Origin: Acanthosepion lycidas
Lineage: Eukaryota > Mollusca > Cephalopoda > Sepiida > Sepiidae
DNA: 64,000 nucleotides
Assembly: GCA_963932145.1 (NCBI GenBank)
Contig: OZ010574.1
Coordinates: forward strand, 82,996,049 to 83,060,048
Direction: 5' to 3'
Part shown: piece by piece, positions 10,490-22,910 of the stretch
How positions within the stretch are numbered: position 1 is the first letter of the stretch
Layout: each line of letters starts with the position of its first letter
Translations under genes and position numbers: made by a program
Notes under the pieces: model-generated
The model's input: the letters and a program-made list of their open reading frames with translations, nothing else
Databases searched by the model: none
What the model was told of the DNA's origin: nothing

Positions 10490-10720
10490 TCTGTTACATC
10501 TGTTAGAAATTTACGCATCAAGTTAGATAGCAAACACAGAAATACTTTGTTTGTGTGAATACAGGTAATCATCGTCATATTTCAGACAGGGTGATAAATT
10601 CAAGATGGAAACCAACACATGTTGTACCATGTTCACACATGTAGTGATTTATTTTATTTATTAAGGACAATTGCACCCTCATAACAACAATAAAAACTAA
10701 GAAACTAGGGATAGAAAACT
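10490..10720 (-). repeat. Possible 5' LTR and leader of Copia element 2
   Basis: This lies directly upstream of the gag remnant on the minus strand. It contains an AATAAA-rich stretch and ends in a segment where a primer binding site would be expected. No second LTR copy exists in the window for comparison, so this is inference from position. Confidence 0.3.
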
Positions 10721-10739
10721 CTGACCCCTTTATCTAATG

Positions 10740-11095
10740 TTCGTGTAACTAGAGTGAAGTTTTCAACACTTTCCTCATGTGCCCTTGTAGTTTTCTCTCC
10801 CTGTCTGCTTTCAACACTGGGTCATCTGCATATCTTATGTTGTTTAAATTTGTGGCTGCCAATAATTAATCCTGATAGGGCTTCTAGTTCTCTCAGAATT
10901 TCCTTAATCCTTAGGTTGAATAGGTCTGGTGAAAAGGTGCATCCTTGTCTTACCCCTTTCTATTTTTGTATATCTGCTGAACTCATTTTCTATTCATATG
11001 CAGGTGCCTTACTGCCAGTACATGTTCTAGATTATTCTAATATCCTTTCCAAATATGTCAAGGTTGCTGAGCTCTTAATGTCCACCATCCCAAAA
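10740..11095 (-). pseudogene. RTE-like LINE reverse transcriptase fragment
   Basis: Minus-strand translation contains 'GVRQGC' (10939-10956) followed by 'FSPDLFNLRIKEILRELE', then 'NNIRYADD' in another frame, with YADD at 10821-10832. These are the palm motifs of LINE reverse transcriptase. The same protein is represented downstream of YADD in the copies at 29.7-31.5 kb and 32.0-33.3 kb, so all belong to one family, which I place near RTE by its C-terminal blocks. Clade assignment is tentative. Confidence 0.8.
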
Positions 11096-11099
11096 ATGG

Positions 11100-11480
11100 G
11101 ACAGGTTATAGGTGGAAACCTATAATTAATACTAGTTTTTGGGTTGTTTTTTTTTATAAATCTATAATCAATATTTGTTTGAATTTCTGGGATGATTATT
11201 TACATTATTTACATGCAGAATATTGTCCTCATTTTTGTTGTTGCTAACACAATGTTTCAGTTGTTGTACTCTCTGGCCTTTATCAGGTGCTTGTTGATTC
11301 AGGGAATTTTGACCTAAACCCTTTATTTAATCTACTAGGAGCAGATTGTTTTCATTCCACTGTCCATGTCCAGTCATATTTCATCTTGTTGCTATTTAAT
11401 ATTGCTCAGTTACTGCACACCACATTACCAACAATTCCAAGTGCACAATGCCTGTCCTAGGGATTGATCTCATAATTACT
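11100..11480 (+). repeat. R1 dispersed repeat
   Basis: The order is: a short 'aattaatac' minisatellite-like head, 'tttgaatttctgggatgatt', 'attgtcctcatttttgttgt', 'caatgtttcagttgttgtac' and a tail. The same order occurs at 41980, 51560 and 54825. It starts directly at the end of the LINE RT fragment. Confidence 0.7.
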
Positions 11481-12000
11481 ATATCACCAAATACATGAAC
11501 AATTGCTTAAGATTATTGTACCATAGTACAATATAATTAATACTAAATTTAGCCAAATATATTACAGAATTTTTATAATTACCAGATTTTAAAGTAGGTT
11601 AATTTAAAATCCCATAAACTATTCATATGTATATGTTGTGAATTTAAACCTGTTTAAAAAATATTGTTTGTGCACATTTCCCTTCAATATTTCTGAGTGT
11701 CAGAAAACAAGTGACTGGAAATAGGGGTGTGTAGAGATCTCATAACTCAAGTCACATCAATTTATTTGTTTTAAAATATATTTAGTGTATTTTTTTGTTT
11801 TTACTTTTTAGAAAATAACATCAGGAGAATTTGTACAAACATAAAACTCTTGTTTTTTTTATTTACATTCTCAATTTTTAAGCCATATTGTGGTGTCTAT
11901 AAAACTGCATAGTTTTTATATGCTGATGTAAAATAAAGGCAAGAGAAAATAAAACATACCTTAAAATTGCCAAAATAAAAACTTGGCATATTTTCACTTC
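11481..12000. other. AT-rich stretch, nothing recognised
   Basis: No open frames of note. It may include further decayed R1 head sequence at 11530-11600 ('attaatac' motifs). Confidence 0.5.
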
Positions 12001-12015
12001 ATCAAATTTTATTCT

Positions 12016-12018
12016 TTT

Positions 12019-12049
<31 letters not shown>

Positions 12050-12069
12050 GTATATATATGTATGTATGT

Positions 12070-12117
<48 letters not shown>

Positions 12118-12125
12118 ACATACAT
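12016..12125. repeat. TA/TATG microsatellite with palindromic flanks
   Basis: A TA run, a (TATG)n stretch and a longer TA run of about 38 bp. The second run is framed by atgtatgtggcat (12062-12074) and its inverse complement (12113-12125), so the TA repeat is the loop of an inverted repeat. Confidence 0.9.
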
Positions 12126-12527
12126 TTGGCTTGTTTAAGTAAAGCAGGAATGTCTCCATAAATAATACAAGCAATTGTGAATATTGGCATTGTTTCAATT
12201 CATCAAATTTTATGCAATATTTGTTTATACATAAGCTGCATAATTTTGTTTCAGGTAAAAATATCTCTATTGAGAAAGCACTTAGATATCTATGTTGGCT
12301 TTCTATGTCTTATCAGAAATCTTTATTGGGGGACTCTATTTTTTAGCTTATTGAAAATATAAGAAAAAATGTATTTCTTTTTGGATAAGACATTACAATA
12401 CAGATTCAATTTTTTTTTCTTTGTTTCTTTATTGAATTAAGATTTTGTTGTCATAACATTTAATTCTGGAACAAAACAATGCGAATGCAGTATCTGTAGA
12501 ATCCTTATAAACAAATAATTTCTAGTT
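12126..12527. other. AT-rich stretch, nothing recognised
   Basis: A 61-codon plus-strand frame at 12177-12362 has no recognisable motif. Confidence 0.5.
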
Positions 12528-12571
12528 ATTTTACACCTTATGGAATTTGTAAATTTCATAAGGTGTAAAAT
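12528..12571. repeat. Short hairpin, 15-bp perfect arms
   Basis: attttacaccttatg at 12528-12542 and its exact inverse complement at 12557-12571 around a 14-bp spacer that is itself partly symmetric. It could be a tiny MITE or a chance palindrome; no target duplication is clear. Confidence 0.75.
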
Positions 12572-13540
12572 GATTTGAAATACTCAGTACTAAGAAAGAT
12601 CCAAGTAATACTGTTATCAGAGAGTTTAACTTAATTTCCAATCTTCAGACTAGTTTGTCCAAAAATTTTGTTGAAAGATAGTATATGCAAATATCTGCCC
12701 CACCTTCCACTTCATGTTTAATGATTGGGTTGTTTTTTCTCATTTTTTTTTTCTGTATTTAGCTTTTTGTCTTTGATCTATCTGTCATTTTATTTAATTT
12801 TCTGCTTTGCTTCAAATGTATGGAATTCATCCTGCAAAGATCAAATGCTTTTTGTCAGTTACTCAGCTTTAAAATTAGTCTTAAGTTAATTTTCCAAGAA
12901 GTGATGTAAATGAAAAAAAAGATTTCTCAACTACATTTTGGAACACAAGTCAATGGTTGAGCTTGAATAATATTTCCAAGTTAATTTTTAGTGCATAATT
13001 ATATTGGGAAATTGTGCTTCATAAACTCCTTCTTTCTTTTTTTTTAAAGTTCATCTTCAATTTATCATTGTTCTTAAGTAAAGAAGGTAGGAATATTGAA
13101 TATGTAAAACTTCCCGACAAAGTGATTTCTTTGCCTATAATTATTCATTCAGTAATATTTTCCAAAGAGTTTAATGAATGTAACAGTTTTGGTATTAATC
13201 AATAATAATTTTCAAATTGTTCAAAATTCATTGATTTTAACACAAGTAAGGGCCACATTAGATATTTTTTTTAAATTCTCAGATAAAAAAAATGATTTCA
13301 TAAATAAATGAATTTTTTTAGTCTTTTTGTAATCATCATTATATAATTCTAAACAAAAGAGAAGTGTAGCATAAAACAGTCTTGCTGTAGGCTATAATTC
13401 AGACACACCTGACTTAAGATGGCTAGCTAGCCAGTTTGACATAACCTGTCTATCTATCCTATCTGTCATATTAAAAATGTGACTCTTTACTTTTTGTATG
13501 TTAGGAATGGAGAACCTGAATTTAAAATTTCCTAACTTCT
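12572..13540. other. AT-rich stretch, nothing recognised
   Basis: No frame, repeat or structure that I can name. Confidence 0.5.
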
Positions 13541-14060
13541 TTTATTTTTTATACACTAATATTCACCCAATAAAATGCCCAAGAGCTACACAATGTAGAG
13601 GGTTACTGTGGTATGTTCTATGAGCACAAGAAAAGGCAAGAAGTTCAGTTCATGAGGTCATGTAGTAAAGATGATGGTTAACCCTAAACTTGAAGATATC
13701 AATATTTTAATGATCAAGAAAGCATCCATCCAGGAGTCTGTTCCACAAAGCAGCACTCTAACTTCTTACTAATGGAATATGAAGGGAATGAGAATGATTC
13801 CACCTTGTGTACGTGGCATGACATGTGGAACCAAGAAATGTTGCTTGTCAGGACATATTCCATGGAAATAAAAATTGAATAGCAATAGGTTTGCGGCATT
13901 TCATCTGTAAGAAAAGAGTTACAGGGTGGAAAATAATTTGTCACATACAAGGCCATTTAGAGGCTTTTGAACTCTATCAAGACAGGCAAGTGAAGACTGG
14001 GTAGCTCCAGCTCAGGTATGGCAGCAATACTTCGCTTTTGGTCTGATTTGGTGATAGAGT
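13540..14060 (-). pseudogene. CR1-like LINE C-terminal remnant (second family)
   Basis: On the minus strand from 14060 the frames read blocks such as 'AAIPELELPSLHLPVLIEFK', and toward 13714 'FVEQTPGWM', where related LINEs carry the 'FP.T..LWNSLP' region. The resemblance is to the same region as the main CR1-like family but the sequence is different. The frame is broken in several places. The call is by pattern only. Confidence 0.5.
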
Positions 14061-14274
14061 ATAGCAGGTGGGGAATCAGATACTTACTGGAGCATTACAA
14101 TGAACCAATCATTTTCCAGCATCTTCAGCAAATAGATTGGATATATTTCTACTTGAGGTCTCGGGTGAGCTTGAGTCCCAACAGATCAAAGTGTCTCATA
14201 AGAATATTTGTAGTTGTTTGCTACTGGAAATAACAGTAATTGTATGGTTTAGCAAAGCAGATAAAATATTGAAG

Positions 14275-14425
14275 TATAGAAGAAGTGATTGAAGAGAATA
14301 GAGAGAAAAAGGGAATAGATAAAGGAATGAAAAAGAGGTCAAGAGAGAGAGAGAGAGAAAAAGGGAATAGATAAAGAATGAAAAAGAGGTTGAGAGAGAG
14401 AGAGAGAAAGATGAATGATGAAAAA
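14275..14425. repeat. GA-rich minisatellite
   Basis: A unit of roughly 60 bp holding gagagagaaaaagggaatag and 'aatgaaaaagaggt' repeats about two to three times, separated by (GA)n runs. Minus-strand frames over it (Ser/Leu/Phe-rich) are repeat artefacts. Confidence 0.85.
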
Positions 14426-14529
14426 GAAAGAAGGGAGTGAGATATCAAAAATAGCTGTAGAGACATGAAAAAGTAAAGGGGAGGCAATAGAAAGAGAGAG
14501 ATTGACCGTTATGAGAGAGAAAAAGAAGT

Positions 14530-16600
14530 GAGACATAGCTGTGTAGTCAATCATAAAATATTATCTTTGGTTAGCATGAATACAATCAGACAAAAATAGT
14601 GAGGGCCTAACTGGTGAAATTTTAAAGTTTTATCTTGTTGACATGTCTACTCTGATGCCAGCACATTTTCGATTTGTTTTCTTTATTAAGAAAAATTTTG
14701 GCAAGTACTTCTGGCTTATGGACCAATCTTGAGGAAAGCAATTTAACATCTTTTATTTTTGAGCATTTAGATGGCATGGTATTGTTTTAAACCAGAAAAG
14801 TCCTGGCTTACTCTGCTTTACAGAGACAACTAAATACTAATCAATATGTGTTCATCTTATCTGGTTTTTGCATGTCCGCCTGTCTCAACTGAGAAAAAAA
14901 CTGTGTTATATAGCTCTCCCAGTCCCAGACCCATATTTACTATTGGTTAATACCTGCCCAGTCTCGTTCATATGCAAATAGTCAGTGCCATTGACTCTAA
15001 GTAGAAGGTCTTCTATCAACAGCCCATTGTAGAAGGGAACACCACACAACCAACTTGGAGTTTTTATTAGGCTGACCCAATTCTCTGTTACATAATGACA
15101 TCATACATTCAAAGCCAATTGCTAGGACATTGAGTGAATCATTAGTCACTGTATTCAGAGTGGATCATATTTTCAGATTTCTTAGCAGGATTTAATGTTT
15201 TGAACTTTGAGAAGATTATTCTATATTTTGAATTAAAATTAAGGCTTAAAAAATGCTTAATTTTCTCCCCAAATTTTTATTTTTGCCAAAACAGTGCACA
15301 CTTGTACTGGTTAAAATTAGACAAAGATTTCAGTTTTAAATTACTTCATTATATTACTAATTAAAAGAAAAACTTTCAAAATTAATTTTTCTATTTATTG
15401 AAAAAAAATCCCATGTTTTGAAATAAAATTGAATGCTTTTATCTTTGATTTCATCAATACTTTAATTGATTTTGGAGCTTTTAATTTTCTGTACTCAGTG
15501 TCATATTTTTTGTTAAGATGTATAATATTTGGAAGATTGTGAATTCTAAAAGAAAAAATCAAACACTTTTTTTTTTTTCCAGAGACTTTGAGGTGAAGTC
15601 TCATTAACTGTCCCTGAATATTTTAAGCAACCCTAATAAGTTAGCTAGAGAATAAATCTATCAAACATGAGAAAAAAAAAACGTTAAAGATTTTGATGAT
15701 GTTTTTTCTTTCGGATTAAGTGCTTTTACTATTATTAGTTTTATTCCATGTTAATATTACTTTTTATTGGAACACTCTGGGTTGATATACTCTTCATTAT
15801 CACTGTTATTTTATTACTAGTTTTCCTCCATTTGAAGTTTATCAAGAACAAAATAATAGTCCTAAAAATGGAGATAGTTGAAAAAAAGTTATTTAATTAT
15901 AGAAGCGAATTCATAACGATTTTAATGGTTAATATTGAACCAAGAATTATCTTTAGATTCAATCACAGCAAAACGTTTTTAATCTAGCAAAAGTTCTAAA
16001 GCATAAATAATTTGCTAGAGTTGATGCAGATGTTGATAAAGGAAAATTGGTGAATGTACCATGGTCTTAGTATTTAAGCATTGACTTATTGCATAAAGCT
16101 CTGTGATTCCATTACTAACAGAAATTAATCCTCATGATATATTAGTGAAATTGGTCACTTTACTTTTTATTTTCTTTATTGGACAATTTACTAGAAAAGT
16201 AGTGACCGGAAATTATTAAATTACTATTGAAAACTATGTTGAAACAGTATTGTATTGAAAAAATGTTATAATTTATAGTTGGATTCATGGTGCATTTAAT
16301 TAATTTCTGGTCAGTGAATTGTATAGAAATTCTTTATTAAAAGGTAAGACAAATTTATCATGAATATACCTACAAAAAGTGTTGCAAATTTTGTTTCAAT
16401 CAAAAATCGTTTTCTGTGGTTGACTGGGGCAGAAAATGGTTTGTAAACTTTAATACCTCAAAATGAAACTGTTCTCAGTTAACCACAATAGAGTACCTTT
16501 CCTGCTTTCCATCAGAATGGCTGATGCTCAATTCCATTAGAACACCTCTGTGTGCCTGCTTAGTCACACATTGTCTACTGATCTGAAGTGAAACAGCTAC
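14530..16600. other. Long AT-rich stretch, nothing recognised
   Basis: Two kilobases without repeats, hairpins or domain-bearing frames that I can support. Frames at 15395-15604 (-) and 15748-15987 (+) are Lys/Ile/Leu-rich and look like composition effects. Confidence 0.5.
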
Positions 16601-16619
16601 AATGAATCTATAGCTTCAT

Positions 16620-17240
16620 CTACTGCAAGGAAAGTTGGTTCTCTGTGCCAGAAGGTTTTTCTCACCTGAGTCCATCATTTAAATCTACAAATCAACCTTT
16701 CATCCTTCATGGAATACTGATGCCATATATAGACTGGTGCTGTTCATCTCGAGTCCTCAACAAAATCCAAAAACAGATATGGTCCTGATCTGGCATCCTG
16801 TCTGCATTCGCTATCTCACAGATGTACTGTGGCTTCCCTTGGCCTTTTCTACAATTACTTTCATGGCAACTGCTCCAACGAGCTACTTTCACTGGTTTCC
16901 AAACTCCATGAATTTAAGCATGCTACTTAGGTTGACATCTAGGTCCCACCCTTTCACTGTCAAAATGGCTAAATGTACTACTTCAACAGCTTCTTATCTC
17001 ACACCTCCCATCAGTGGAACTCTCTTCCTATCACTTGATTCTCTGATAGCTATAATTTTCAAATATTCAAATGTAATGTCAATCGACATCTTCTGATGTC
17101 TTGACCTTGATTCCTGTTCTTCTCTTTATCCTTTTATCCAAAAACTCCTCTTTACTTGTACTCTCACTCTCTGTAACCTTTTGTGCGTTAGTAGCATTCC
17201 CGCCTTGCTTTGGGTAATTTGCTTAAATGAAAAACATGTA
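16620..17240 (+). mobile_element. CR1/Jockey-like LINE 3' fragment, tandem copy 1
   Basis: Plus strand, several frames. It matches the C-terminal half of the family protein and its 3' tail ('CTLVAFPPCFG'-like end). It starts with gcaaggaaagttggtt and shares that start with the next copy. Heavily frame-broken. Confidence 0.7.
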
Positions 17241-17293
17241 AAATTAATATTTTGTTAAGTTTTTACTATTTTTAGAAGATTTTGATATAGGAA

Positions 17294-17900
17294 TATTTAA
17301 ATATAGGAAAGTTGGTTTTCTGTGTCATGCCAGAAGGTTTTTCTTACCTGAGTCAATCCATCAAATCTACCTTTCATCCTTGCATTGGATATTGTGCCAT
17401 ATATGTGCCCCCACTGTTCATCTTGAGGTCCTAGACAAAATCCAGAGATGGATAAGCAATGTGATAGGTCCTGATCTGGCATCTTGTCTACAGTTACTTT
17501 CTACAGACGTGCTGTGGCTTCTCTTTGTCTTTTCTACAAATATTTTCATGTCCACTGCGCTGATGAGCTACTTTTACTGGTACCCCAACTGCATGAATTT
17601 AAATGTGCTATGAGGTTGGCATCTTTGTCACACCCTTTCACTGTTGAAACAGTTAGATGTAACCACTTCTTCTACTCCAACAGCCTCTTCTCTTGCACTT
17701 CCTGCCAGTGGAACTCCCTTCCTCATACTTGCTTCTCTGATATCTATAATCTTCAAATATTCAAATGTAATGTCAATCAACATCTTTTGATGACTTGATC
17801 CTGATCCCCACCCTTCTCTTTATCCTTTCCTCAAACACCCCTCTTTACTCTTGCTCTCGCTCTTTGTAACCCCTTGCACTTCCACTTGCATGGGATGAAA
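17294..17900 (+). pseudogene. CR1/Jockey-like LINE 3' fragment, tandem copy 2
   Basis: The frame at 17484-17798 is the clearest C-terminus on this strand: 'LCLFYKYFHVHCADELLLLV', 'LHEFKCAMRLASLSHPFTVE', 'FYSNSLFSCTSCQWNSLP' and 'YNLQIFKCNVNQHLL'. The start at 17294 aligns with the start of the preceding copy, so the pair is either a tandem duplication or two independently truncated insertions that stop at the same point. Confidence 0.8.
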
Positions 17901-18179
17901 TGCTTAAAAATTGTTACAATTATAATTGATCTGTTATATTCTTTAAAAGCCTTTTCACTTCCCAGTATTGTAAACATTGTTATAAGAAAGACTAACACTT
18001 GAAAAAGATAACTCTAGTGTGGAAATTAGTTATAATCATTATAGAGAAATAATACACTTAGTGTATTAACAAGATGACAGGCTGTCTCCTTTAAATCATC
18101 TTTGAAAAAGATTTAATGCATTAATCCATAACATAACATGGAAGGCATGAATTGGTTCTAAGTAGAAACTATAATTGAT

Positions 18180-18370
18180 ACCAAATATTGTTTCAAAACC
18201 AATTACTAATTTTATTTTTATAATTAGTTCCAGATTTTTTAAAATTAATACTATATTTTTATTTTTATCTTTATAATTAATACAAGATTTTTATTTTAAT
18301 TTTGAAAATACAGGAATTTAATTTTATTATTTTTGTAATTAATATCAGTCTTTTTATGATGACCATTAAT
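18180..18370. repeat. Degenerate minisatellite of 'aattaatac.agattttta' units
   Basis: Four to five loosely repeated units built on the same motif as the head of R1 (see 51560-51700). It is probably a free-standing R1 head. Confidence 0.55.
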
Positions 18371-19990
18371 GTATAATTCTCTTTTTAAATAGGTTCACAC
18401 TCAATGATCCTAGTTAAAAAAAAAAATCTTTAAAGCTTTAATGACATTGTTTTGTTTTCAGTAACATATATGCAATAATCATACTTATGAAATGTGTATA
18501 AAAGTATGTTTGGAACTATTCTGTAAAGAATACAAAATTAAAATTTGTTTGTCGACACTCAAGAAACAACCATTAATCAAAAAGCAAAATAAAAATGTCA
18601 AACTTAAAATTTGTAACTTTCTTAAAACCTGTATTTTGGGCATATCTTTGAGCTTCACATTAGAAATTAAGATCCATTTTGCATTAGAATTCTTATAAAA
18701 TTATAACTGTTGTAGTAAATATTAATTATTAATGATTAACAGGTATTCCATTTTATTAAAAGTAATTACTAAAATAATAGTAATACAATGATTTAATAAC
18801 TTGAACACAAATAAGTTTCACGTTTCCAGCATTTCAATGATTATTATTGACATTCTTCTGTCTATAATAGATAATTGAGTGTGTGTCAGGAGTTTGTCCA
18901 GTCTTGATTTGAAGCACCAGGAGCTGCCCTAGTCTCTAGTTGAATTACATTATTTATTGTCAATCTACTGCCCAATTTAAGGTCAGCCAGCTCTGTTGTA
19001 GTTTCTGCATATGAAAGCCACATTTGTGGGTCCTGGTACTCTGCACTCTGACATCTGTACTCTGCCCTCTCATCCTACTGGTTTACTCTCTTCTTCTCAT
19101 TTGTCTGAATACCTAACGTACTTCAAATTATAATGCTGACAAATGAAAAAAAAAAAAGAGCAGATTTATTGGTATTCATGAAGCTTATCTTAATTTGGTA
19201 CATGGCCTTTTATCTAAATATTCTCCTTTAAATTCCATCACACTTCAGGACTTATTCCTGGTGCTCCACAGCTTCCTTTTTCTTTAATATCTGTAAACTG
19301 TGAATCACAAAGACTTTTCTTGGGAAGGACCATAGAATGGCTTCTTAGCCATTTTGCCATACTATTTAATACCTAGCTGGATGACAAAAGTAGTGGATTC
19401 ATGCTTTTCCTAAGTGTATTAGTGCAAAATGAATACAGTGTCAGGCAGAATTTGAACTCAACTTAATGATTTCTTTTTGTATGACAAATTGTTATGGTAC
19501 TTACATTTCTACTCTCTGAGCAATTACCTTCCTTCTTTTGGACTGGTGCTACAGAATCACAAAGGACTCTGCCAAATAACAAAAACCACATCACTCACGG
19601 ATTTTCAACAACAGAAACAACTAAAAGTCAGTCATACAAATAAATGAAATCAGTAAGGTTAATAAAGGTTATAAAGATTTTCCAAGAAAACCTTCAATAG
19701 TGGCATTTAACTTTTACTATTTTATTTGAGTTGATTGCATCTATAAACCAATTGATAAAATATGAAATGAGAAATGATTGAATGCCGAGTGAAGGATTAA
19801 AAAGTCAGAATAAGATGTGTGAATAACGTGTCTGTAAGATACTTCTCATCAGACAGAGATAAAGACTTCAAATTATATGATTGAAACAAAAAACAGATGA
19901 AAAACTTGTTTTCCAACCAGAGGTACTAAAGAAATCAGAATTTTATATAGCACACTGGCCCCTCAAACAATTGATAGCAAATTTTCTTTT
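18371..19990. other. Mostly unannotated; GC-richer patch at 18880-19110
   Basis: The patch at 18880-19110 stands out from its AT-rich surroundings and may be a decayed LINE, since the minus strand reads 'LETRAAPGASNQDW' without stops, but I cannot place it in a family. The remainder shows nothing. Confidence 0.4.
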
Positions 19991-19999
19991 TATTTTATC

Positions 20000-20475
20000 T
20001 GCTATGTCCCTTCAAGACATGGGCAAGTAATCCTCTGTATAATATCCCTTAGCTCTTAGTAAAGTTTATCTTTGTGCCAAGTTACTGCTTTCTTCTGTCC
20101 CTCTTACCTTCAATATGTCTTGTGAGTGTCAAATTCTTCTAACCCTCTTTCCTCATTATGTGATCTACAGAAAGATGCTATGAATACCATGAAGGGAGCA
20201 TTAGATCAGTGAGGAAGTTTTTAGGTAAAATGTAAACAAAAGGACAAAAGAATTAAAATTTATGGGACACATAATGAAGAAAGAGGACTTAGAGAATTAA
20301 ACACTCACCTGGCATATTGAAAACAAGAAGTGCATAAGGAAACTGCGAGTAACCTTCCTAATGCATTCATGTTAATGGAGAATATGACTGGAAAAGAGAG
20401 TGAAGCTCAGCCATACAAAGGAATAGATTTTGTAGGGTCATGATTACTGATTTCCTGAAGGGAGACGGCATATAA
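20000..20475. mobile_element. RTE-like LINE 3' fragments in head-to-head inverted arrangement
   Basis: 20000-20180 matches the LINE 3' part on the minus strand ('cctcattatgtg' block near 20149-20160). 20225-20475 matches the same region on the plus strand: 'LKFMGHIMKKEDLEN', then a segment ending near the family's terminal 'RDGI'-like residues. The shared part forms an imperfect inverted repeat around about 20215. Confidence 0.62.
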
Positions 20476-20479
20476 AGCA

Positions 20480-21320
20480 TGCATTGATTTAAGAAAGAAT
20501 AACTGGAGGAAAATCAAACATGATATGCTTTTTCAGAACATAATTCTTGAGCCAACTTTCCAATTCTTTGATCTATCAAAAAAACAATGTACCCTGGTTG
20601 AATTGAATATACCCTCCTCTTTCCTAACCTTCTTAAACTAGCCAAAAGTACCTACTTGCCATGGTTTGTTGGACTGTATGAAGTAATTCTGGCAGTAGTA
20701 GGAAATTCTTACAACTTGTGTCTGTGTTTCTCCAAAATTTACATCCCATTGCTTTTTCATTCTATATTGATTTTACATTGATCTTAGATGGAAATGAATT
20801 TGGACATTCCAATTCTAACAAATGAGTTCTTCATAGCCAAATTCACATTGTTCTCATTGGCAAATTTCCAATCATTTTGAAGTAATCTCAATCAGTTTCA
20901 TTGAAATATGTAAGTAATAAACAATGTGTGTTAACAGTCTCAGGAGAGTCTACTTTAAATTGTTTGGACAGGCAACTCTCCAGTCATCATCAGGTGATAA
21001 CGAGAGTCTCTGTTGAAGTAGTCAAGCCTTTTTTTTCCTGTAGTGTACTAGGAAACCAAGTTTCCAAAGCTCTGCTTGGCAGGTTTCCAAACATTAATTA
21101 AAACTTAATATCAAAAACTGTGGTTGAATAATAATTTATAATTAAATGTCTCCTTTAAAGTTTATTTTCCAGGTTGGCTTAAAAATAGTTTTTGTTTGAA
21201 GTTAAGAAAAACAGATGATGGAAAACATGACACGAAAATCTGAAATCACAATGAAATTAGCAAAAGTTACATTCCAAAAGCTAAAAAGAAAAATATTAAG
21301 TAACTGGAAAATTTCATTAT
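20480..21320. other. AT-rich stretch, nothing recognised
   Basis: The frame at 20901-21101 has no recognisable motif. Confidence 0.5.
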
Positions 21321-21334
21321 AAATAAAGAAAACA

Positions 21335-21665
21335 GTGCTGAACTACTATATAGCAGCAAGTGCTGAACAATTTCCTCTCAAATGAAGAGGTGACTTGAAG
21401 TGACAGATATGGTTCTACAGATGGCTGCTGAGAATACCATGGATTGAATATGTAATAAAGAAGTTTTAAAGAAAATGGGAGCTAAGAGAACACTCACAAA
21501 ATCAGTCAAAAAGAGACACTTGAAACTGCTAGGAGACAAAATGGAGACAGAGGGCTTGGAAAATTTAACATGTACAGGAAATATTGAAGGCAGGAAATAC
21601 AGAGGGAAACAACAAGTAACCTACCTAATGAGTGTGTGAATGGATGGATGATATAAGGTAGAAAA
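21335..21665 (+). mobile_element. RTE-like LINE C-terminal fragment
   Basis: The plus-strand translation reads 'KKMGAKRTLTKSVKKRHLKL', 'METEGLENLTCTGNIEGRKY' and 'RGKQQVTYLMSV', matching the post-RT region of the family. It is truncated at both ends and broken by stops. Confidence 0.72.
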
Positions 21666-21689
21666 AAAAAAAACATGACATGAGAACTA

Positions 21690-22780
21690 CCGTTTTCCTC
21701 ATTTTTTTAATGAGAAGACAGATGAGGATTACTTTTAAAATATTTTACCTTGTGGTAATATATTCTTTTATTGTTTAATCTTTTATATTTATCCATGATC
21801 CACTTTGATAATGCTTAATTAAAAAGATGGCTGCTTCTGAGAAGATGCACTATTTTTTCCTTTTTACTTTGATAGTAATTTTCAATGTCTCCACTTCATG
21901 CTACATGTATATTTTGTAGCACAAAGCAGCTGTATTAATTTGTGTTAAATTTTCTTTTTCCCTATTTTTAATAGTTTTCTTACAAAGAATCTTTAGGTTT
22001 TGTTAAAGCAAAACCTATTTCTTTATTTAAGCTAAAATCTTTCTTGCATCCCAAATTTCAACTTATATTTTTTTGTTTTTAATTAAAAGCAATTCATTTG
22101 CAAAAAGGTGTCTTTCATATTTTGTAAAATAACAAATAGGTCTATTTTCTTCTTCATTAATTAGAATCATATTTGAAATGACAATGGTTTGATCCAGTTA
22201 AAATAGTTCCCCCACCTTCACTTTATTCCTTTCATTGCAAAGTATTAAACTGATTATTTGATATGCTGAAAATTTGTAATTTCTTATTGTAACCCAAATT
22301 TTACTTCAGGGTAAAGCTGAAATGAAGAGCCATCATGAGAATAAGAATTTTGGCATATTCATATAAAAGGATTTGACTTCAACATAGAACATCTGAGACA
22401 TACATTCTCAGGAGGCTTTTAACCAATTTGGCTTTCTTGGAATCTCCTTTCCAAGAATTTCAAATGAACAATCAAATATGCATAAATACATGCACATGTA
22501 CAAAATTTTATCCATTTTAATCCACAACAGTTTTAAACTTTGCCCCACATTCATAGTTTCGAATCTTAATGTTATTTAATTTGGCACTGGAGAACCATTT
22601 TCGTAAATAGTTCCTCACTAAATAATTTAACTTTATGATTTGAGCTTTTAATGCTGGCATATATTTTCAGAGATTTGCTTAAAAGAATGTCTCTAATTAG
22701 TATTAAATTCTTATTGGCATGGAAAGTTGAATTGAGGAGCTGATTTCTAATTCCAATTTAGCCTGTTGCATTCATTTTGC
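21690..22780. other. AT-rich stretch, nothing recognised
   Basis: No feature that I can support. Confidence 0.5.
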
Positions 22781-22781
22781 A

Positions 22782-22910
22782 CTGTTGCTCTTGGGAAAGG
22801 CATGAATCTGTTTTTTATCATTCCATCTCAGTTAAATAACAGAGTAGACTGGGATCTCTAGCCTTGTGTAGCAACCAGTCTGGAAAATAACTACTCCAAA
22901 TTCAAAAAGC
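22782..22910 (+). mobile_element. SINE body fragment
   Basis: It holds 'gggaaaggcatgaatc' and 'gatctctagccttgtgtagc', which align with the body of the SINE copies at 47160-47260 and 40040-40130 (reverse). The tRNA-like head is missing. Confidence 0.6.
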
